From the NCBI GenBank assembly GCA_013396525.1, contig VWYX01000014.1:1736001-1800000 (forward strand): a DNA stretch of 64,000 nt, read 5' to 3'. This DNA is from Chaetorhynchus papuensis. Lineage: Eukaryota > Chordata > Aves > Passeriformes > Rhipiduridae. The translations under genes and the position numbers were made by a program. Shown here piece after piece: positions 57,301-64,000 of the stretch. How positions within the stretch are numbered: position 1 is the first letter of the stretch; the number at the start of each line of letters is the position of its first letter. Below the pieces are notes generated by a model. That model saw only the letters and a list, made by a program, of their open reading frames with translations, did no database searches and was not told the DNA's origin.

Positions 57301-60300
57301 TCTGCTTCCCGCTCCTGTACACTTCTGGTGAATTTGTGCCAGGTGGGAACATGCTGCGTGGGAACTTTTCCTTTTCCGAGGTTCCCCAGCAAAAGCGAGA
57401 GAAAACCATAATCTTATCCCCATTCTTTTGAATGTAACTGTAAAGAACAAAAAAGTTTTTTACCCTGATTCTTAAACTAAGGCAGGAGAAAACCCTGATA
57501 ATTCCAGAGACACAGCAAGGCTGTTCCCACCCAAGATGCTGACTGTGTTTTATGGCTCTGGTATCTCTAAGCCTGGGATTTTTTGCTTAGTCTTGAGCTC
57601 AACCATATTTTCCTCATTAAAGATGAACTTTGGAGGCAGCCAGTTGCTTCTGAGGGGCAATGTAGGCAGTTGTTCCCACCCAGCCTTTATCCTGAAGGGC
57701 TGATTCATTTAAATTCTGAACCTTTGGAGGATGGTGCTTGTTGCTCCTCTTCTGTATTTTGACCACTCTGCAGCTTAGTTGATAAGCTAAGGCTGTTCTA
57801 CGGAAGAAACTAGTAGTTATTTTTTTAAAAATTGTACATCTGCATCTTGTTAATATGTTTTGATAAGTACAATATATTTTGAGGACACACAAAGGTATTT
57901 CTTGGTGAGATTCTTATTGCCACTTAGCTCAGTTTTCACATGGAATTCTTCTCCTCAGATTGTACTGACTGAAGTTTTATCTTGTGAAACTGAAGGAGCA
58001 AAACAGACTTTCCTGGTTAGTGCAGGTGACTCTGAGGAAATAGCCTGCCACGAGATTTTTGTCTTTGATAGCAGTATCGTTCTGATCTTGGCAGGCTGGT
58101 ATTTTTGGTCTCTGAGCTTTCAGCACAGAAATCACTGGATATTTGAATACAGTATTTTTCTAGGCTGGGCTGATAGTGTACAAATTGCTTTTTTTGGGTA
58201 CTCTTATAAAGTTTGTGGGCTTTAAGGAATAATATAATGTTGAATGTCATGTAATACACGAAACTGGAATTCCACATTGCATTGTATCTGGTTGTGGACC
58301 AGTCAACTTTGCAATTTTACTCCCTGAAAGTTATTTTGAAAATTAAATTAATTTTGAATTAGTTAAAATTCACACTCTGACAATACGAAGAAGTGGGTAT
58401 GAATAAATTGCTGTGTCACTTTCCCTTTTGCTTATATAATCTCCCCACTTATCTGAACACATACCAGAATAAGAGATTTGCTCTGTAGGCTCCTGCAGTG
58501 GTTTCCCTTACACAACAACTGCCTCTTGCCTGGCTGTCACAGAAAGCCTGGGCTGTTTTCCTTTGGGATCTTTGGTGGCAGCCTGTCATCTACAATATTG
58601 AGCTGATTTGCCTTGTTTCTTCCTGACTCAACCAAAGCTACAGGTTTAAAGCTCTGCAGTGCCCAGTGCAGAGGCTTTCTCGCCTGTCCTTGCAGTGCTG
58701 TCCCCTCCCAGGTCCCAGGAAGGGGTGGCTGCTGATGTGTCATGCTCAGGGCAGTCCCTGAGTCCCGTGCACTCAGGGCTTGGTGACAGCTTGACTCACT
58801 CAGGATTTCTCATCCCGGTCATCTGCCGGCCGCTGTGTTTGTGTGGCTGTGCAGGGACATGGACTGGGGAAGGAGTCCACTGCAAACAATCTAGCAAAAA
58901 AGTCAAAAAATTAGGGGGTTTTAACTGCATCAGTTCTTTGATTTGATTTGGTGCACAGATGTTTGTGAGGGTGCAGCACACTGTGGGAGGAATAGGGCGT
59001 GTGACTTCTTAGATTGGTACAGCTGTCAAGAAGTTACTCCTAAGAAAGTCTTCATTACACAAGACTTATTCATGAGATTTTGTGGCACCTGGTTAGCTCT
59101 TTCAGTTCTGCCTCCAAGTCAGCCTATCTGGACATCTGCCCTGGTGCTGAAAAGGCTGGTTTGGGTGCAAAACCAGGAAAACCACTAGAGAAAAACCTTA
59201 AATAAAGAAGGGCTTGGCCAAGCCCCTCCAAACAGCCCTAGGCCTCTCCTTTTTGCCCAGCAGGTGTTTTCAGAATTTGAACTCCTGGCCCATGTTGGGA
59301 CTGATCCTGTCTGTGGTCAAGCGGACTTGTACAGCCCATACAGACAGGGACATGCCACAGTGTCCAGCTGGCCATGTGGCCCTGCGGACCTGCGCCAGGG
59401 ACAGGGCAAGGAGCAGGAGTTTCTCCATCCCTCCAGCCTTACTCATCACCCCAAAACAGTGTCTCTGGTGGTCCAGGCTAGAGGTGGGGGCAGGGTCTGA
59501 CCCCATTGCAGGAAACACCCTTCCTCCTTCTTTGGGAGCCCTGGGAGAGCCTGGAGGTGGTGGTAGGTTTCAGCCATGCAGCGAGCATAATGTCATGCTA
59601 TTTTTGTAGCCGTAACCCCAGCAACTCTCCCCCTTTGACATAATAAGCTCATTTGGATAAGGCCAAAGAGGAACTGGGATTTGTTTTACCACGTGGGTGG
59701 CATCTTGACCATAGTGGTGGTTAACACGAAACTCTCCTCCCCAGCCAGAAGGGCTGTTTTAGGTAGATGGGGATTTGTTTCCAGAGATGCCTGTGTCACC
59801 TCCCTGCTCCCTGGCACATCTGGAGCAGGTGGGGATTGTGCTGCTGCCTGCTGAGACATGGCCTGGAAGCCTGGGCCAACCTGCACTGCCCAGCTGAGGG
59901 ACAGGGCTCTAGGGTGAGGGGCATAATGTTGTCCCAGAAGAATGTCTCTTGAAGTCTCGGATGAGGCATTTTGCAGAGGTGTTTGCACAATGCTGGTTCT
60001 CTGGAGCAACATCATTGAAGTCTTTTACCTAAATTGTATTTTATTATCGAATGTTTTAAGAACCCACATCCACACAGACTCTGTCACTTCTGTGATTATG
60101 TAGATAAGCACTAACCTTATTTTCCTGTATATGGCTGCAAAAGATAGGAGATGAATTCCTGGCACTGTTACCTAACACACGTAATGCAGGATTTGCCCGT
60201 AAATTCCCTTGGCAGGATGGCTTACAGAATACACATGCATTTCTATTTTAAATTTTTGATGCTCAAAATGCCATTGTAATTTTGAAAAAGGCCTTCTAAA

Positions 60301-63300
60301 CGCTTGGATAGATTTTCTAAATGCCTCTGTCTGTTGCAACATAATTTTCTCTTCACTGCAAGTGTTGTGGCTCTCTCAAACTCTCACAATATGACTGCGT
60401 AATTCTCCATTTATGCTCATAAGTAGAAAGATTTTTAGAAGTAACTTCTTTATCTTGTGCGTTCAGAAACAAAACCTGTTTTTTATCCCCTCTGCTGTTT
60501 TCTGCTGTTTATTTCCCACCAGCTCTTTCCTTCCACATGCTGCCTCATTCTGGTGGCGTGTTCTGGTTTCTGTTTCAGAGCTGTGAGGCCATTGAGGCAT
60601 GGCCAAAACCAGACTTGCTGAAACAAACTCTGTCACAAAGACTGTGAGCATCCTACCTTCCTTTGGTCAAAATTTGCTGTGAATTGCCAGGTATTTCCTG
60701 TTTCAGGGCTCCAGTTCTCTGTGTCCTATTGTTAGGATAATTTTTCGTTTGACTTTGAATTTCTGAGTAGATAAAAAAACTCCTGTAGCAACAGAAACAA
60801 AGGATCAGATTACTTGTCTAAAGCAAATGCTGAGTTCTTAGTAAGTGATGTCCCTAGATCAGGACAAGCATCTTCATACACAGCCAATTGTAGAGAAATC
60901 ATAAGGCAAAATCCAGAGTTTGGCTGCTGTCACTGACAAGACTGGTGTATTTTCTTGTCTGAAGGTTTATCTCTGACTCCTTTGATGACTACTTTTTCTC
61001 ATTTCCACTGAAATTAATGCTCTCTACATGGTTTGTATGGTGATTTTGGGTTTGTCAGGGGTTCCTGCTGAAGCTACTGAATTTAAATATAATATATCAG
61101 CTCTGCCTGTCTTCCTTTAAGATTCAGAAGTTTTGATGCTGACACCTTTTCATGGAGACCATTTTTGCCATTGTCTGAACGCAGTTCACAGGTTGTGACT
61201 GTGTTTAGTCTAGGGAAGCCAGGGGCCTGTTTGAGTTCCTGATCTGGGCTGGTGCCTGAAGCCACATGGTGACTGCAGGTGGGCTGAGGCTCAGTGGTGC
61301 AGCAGCATCTACCCACAGCCTCCTCTGCATGGCAAGAAACCCTAGGAACATGTCCCAGGTAGGAGCTGTGGCACACGAGAGATGGGCAATCAAGGTGCAG
61401 GAAAGAGTGTGAAAAGTCCAAGTCAAGGTACAGGTACAGCCTTGGCTCTCAGTTGCCATTTCTGAACCTCTAGGGTTTCACATAGTTGAAATAAAAAGCA
61501 GGCAGTTTTAGACTCTGTGATAGAACATAAATGTTTAGCAATGATAAACTGAATAAAAAGAACTACAAATAGATTAGTTTAAAACAATAATTTACAGTAA
61601 ATCTCTTTAAGGTTTATTTGTGATGCTTTCAGGAGACAGTGCTGCATCAAAGGACCTCAATGTATGCATGACTATTGAAGAGGAAGCTATTTTTTTCAGA
61701 TTACATTAATACTCATAGATAGAGTCTAGTGCCTTCAATGTGTATAAAACTGCCAAGATTTCAAATCAGGTTTGATTTGAAGTTAGCAATTAGTTGGATT
61801 ACCAGGTTTCATTTTTATTCATAACATGACCTTTTAAGACTTACTTTTTCTCTCAGTCATGTTCAGAAACCCATTTCTTAACCCCTTCTTGACTAACAGT
61901 TTTCTCTCCAACACTGTTAGAGGTGATTGGGCCAAATTTTTTTCTTAGAAGTACTCAGGAGTGGAAGACGCAACTGTTCTTTATAGGAAAGAATTAATTG
62001 AGAGAATTTAGTGTACAACCTTTTCTTGCCAAGTGTGTTCTTAGATTTTGACTTCCCTACTTTTGGGGAATGTGGAGAATCACAGGATGTTGCACAATTT
62101 GCTCTTTAAAAGACAGCTTGTGAGCTTTTGCTTGGCTTTTCCTTTAGGAAATCCTGGCAATAGAGCAGCACTCTAAGTTCTCCTGAGCAATGCATAAAAC
62201 GATTGCTAATTCACTTCAGAATATCTGTCTGATTTTACTGTCTTGAGGTTATAGTATTTTACTCAGAGGTACTTTTCCCTGCCTATATCTACGGGCTGTC
62301 TTTAATCTCAGGTTGATAATTGCTTCAAAGAGAGTATATATTCAAATGTGAAGGACTCTATTTAAAAGACGCATCTACTGCTTGAGCTCTGATTTTGTAC
62401 TACTGGATTAGCACTAAAGGGAGAGCCCCAGCCTTAAAAGCACTGTAATGTGAATGTAAATATAACTGGTCAGTAACAGGAATTTGGCTTGATCAGTCTA
62501 TGTTCACATGAAAGTTAGGAAATGATTGCCACTGTTCTCTTTTTCAAGGCCGTGGAGTGAAAATAGCCCAAACTGCTACCATCTACATTGGAAAACAGCC
62601 CAAACATAAACCATCTGAATCTGAACTGGAATCTGTAGTCATGTTGCAGGCTCAGTTTTTTCCTGACAGATTCTGCTGTTTGATAGTGTTTTGTATGTAT
62701 TTGATTTCTTCTGCTTTCAGAATACCCATAGGAAGATGTGCCAGCAATGGGCTGTGGTGGTGAAGAGCAGAGGGGAAACAGAGAGTTAGCAGTAGACTGT
62801 CACATGCTGCCTTTGAGGCTTTTGTGCTTGATTATATGGATCAGAATGCAAATTTGTGGTACTTTATACCAGGCCAAAAATGCACTCAAACACTGTTGTT
62901 TAAAATGACATAGTGAGACATAGTGTTTTGCCCCCTCAATTTCTATTTTGGTTGTCACACTGTCTGCTTAACTTATTGTTCACTGTCCCATAGCTGGTAT
63001 TTGGAAAGCATGAGTTTATGGAACATGATTTCTCATGATATTCTCTATATTTGCTACTTACTGATTGCTACAAACAGGTGAAACAATTCTGCTTTACATT
63101 TAAAATAATACAACTCTTGTTTTTTCCCAACTAATCTATTTCAATGGCTTTTTTCCTTTTCCAGGATGCATACATGCCATTTTAAACTAGAAAATCCTCC
63201 TTGTACAGGGAAAGTTACATGTGGCCTTTAGTTGTGTTTTAGCAGATGAGAGGAGGGTACATTTCTGTCCCAAGTGTTTGTAAAAAATACTGATTTTCAG

Positions 63301-64000
63301 AAGTTTTAGTCTTCTCACTGTTAGTCATATGGCTCAATGCCACAGTTTTGATTTTGGAAGACTCCTATCAACTGCCCTAGAAATCCTAAAACTTCAATAA
63401 TTTACTATTTTGGATACCAAATGACATACTCAAAGTTAGTCTTAAAGTACTAGTAACAGGAGACGCATTGGAAAATGCAGCTCTAAATTTTATTGAATGG
63501 GATTTGGGTTTGTCATTAGGCTCACTGGAGGAAGCAGGTCATACATGTAGGTGTGTACTGCAGGCAAAGATGTGAAAACAGTAAATTTAGTAGGATTTTC
63601 TCATGAAGAGTCTTCTGAGCAAACACATTTTAGCACCTGCTGAGAATATGTGTTTTATTTCTCTGGGGACTGTGCAAAAAGCTGCACTTCTGCTTTTCAG
63701 TTTTACTGTCATCTGTTCCATGTGCATACAGAAACACAGAATTTGCTCCTACAGATACATGAATTATTTAGTGTCAAACTCAAAGCGTTTGAGATCAGGT
63801 TGTCTCAGAGGCAGTGACCTTTGTTGGAGCCAACCGACAGCCACAGCGACTCCTGGGAGCAGCTCTGCTTGTGCTGCAAACCTGATCCCCTTCCAGCACT
63901 CAGGAGTGACTGCAATGGAGATATCCCTAACTGGCCTGCCCAATCCCACTCTGACCCTGACCACGCAAGGGAGGGTGTAGGGGCACAGGGTTCTTTGCAG
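57301..64000. other. Upstream flank of BLNK, no gene recognised
   Basis: 6.7 kb without a reading frame or exon I can assign. Open frames of up to 131 codons (such as 57860-58225 and 59214-59609) lack family resemblance and splice context. DNTT is the neighbour expected from synteny, but none of its exons is recognisable, so it probably starts beyond 64000. Confidence 0.55.

Noticed and set aside
56775..57450. Several 60-200 codon frames on both strands around the BLNK promoter
   Set aside because: CpG-island composition effects. Only the terminal part of one of them, from 56825, is real BLNK exon 1.
57860..58225. 121-codon plus-strand frame upstream of BLNK
   Set aside because: Hydrophobic, low-complexity translation without recognised domain; nothing supports expression.
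62557..62763. Plus-strand frame after a pyrimidine-rich CAAG acceptor-like site
   Set aside because: Considered as a first exon of the next gene, but it has no donor in frame and does not resemble DNTT.

Overview
The window looks like a piece of a vertebrate nuclear chromosome, most probably from a bird. It holds a long intronless zinc-finger coding sequence, one fully spliced gene whose exons are separated by kilobase introns, two CpG-rich promoter islands, and a degraded 3' end of a CR1 LINE, the dominant retroposon of bird genomes. I recognise two protein-coding genes, ZNF518A on the plus strand and BLNK on the minus strand, lying tail to tail. Human 10q24 has the same arrangement (CCNJ, ZNF518A, BLNK, DNTT), so this is conserved synteny.

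Layout. Positions 1-840 are flanking DNA with no recognisable gene. A CpG island at about 840-1890 is the likely ZNF518A promoter with a non-coding first exon. A 5' intron of about 3.5-4 kb follows. The terminal ZNF518A exon starts at 5440, carries the whole 1551-codon reading frame (5559-10214), and runs into a 3' UTR of perhaps 0.75 kb. About 5 kb of convergent intergenic DNA separates it from the 3' end of BLNK. I could reconstruct BLNK from 22 coding exons between 56825 (ATG) and 16678 (stop), all with GT-AG junctions and one continuous frame. The result is a 537-residue adaptor with the N-terminal basic/leucine-rich segment, the YxxP tyrosine cluster, a long proline-rich middle and a C-terminal SH2 domain. 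Introns 1 (13.7 kb) and 2 (7.3 kb) take up most of the right half. The BLNK CpG-island promoter lies at about 56.6-57.3 kb. The last 6.7 kb is upstream flank with no supported gene; DNTT, the expected next gene, is not visible.

Function. BLNK is the B-cell receptor adaptor phosphorylated by SYK, which brings PLC-gamma-2, BTK, VAV and GRB2 together. ZNF518A is a nuclear C2H2 zinc-finger protein. The two are neighbours without an obvious functional link.

The most notable point is that avian-type BLNK carries five extra consecutive exons (9-13, 222 nt, exactly in frame) that I cannot match to the human protein. They encode an extra YEVP tyrosine motif and an extra PLPR proline motif. Other points are a start-stop uORF before ZNF518A, a G-quadruplex-prone CCCGT repeat just upstream of the BLNK ATG, and a GC-rich island next to a CA-rich repeat inside the gene. 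I found no prokaryotic-type system, CRISPR array or intact mobile element. All calls come from reading the sequence and recalled family sequences; no database search was run.
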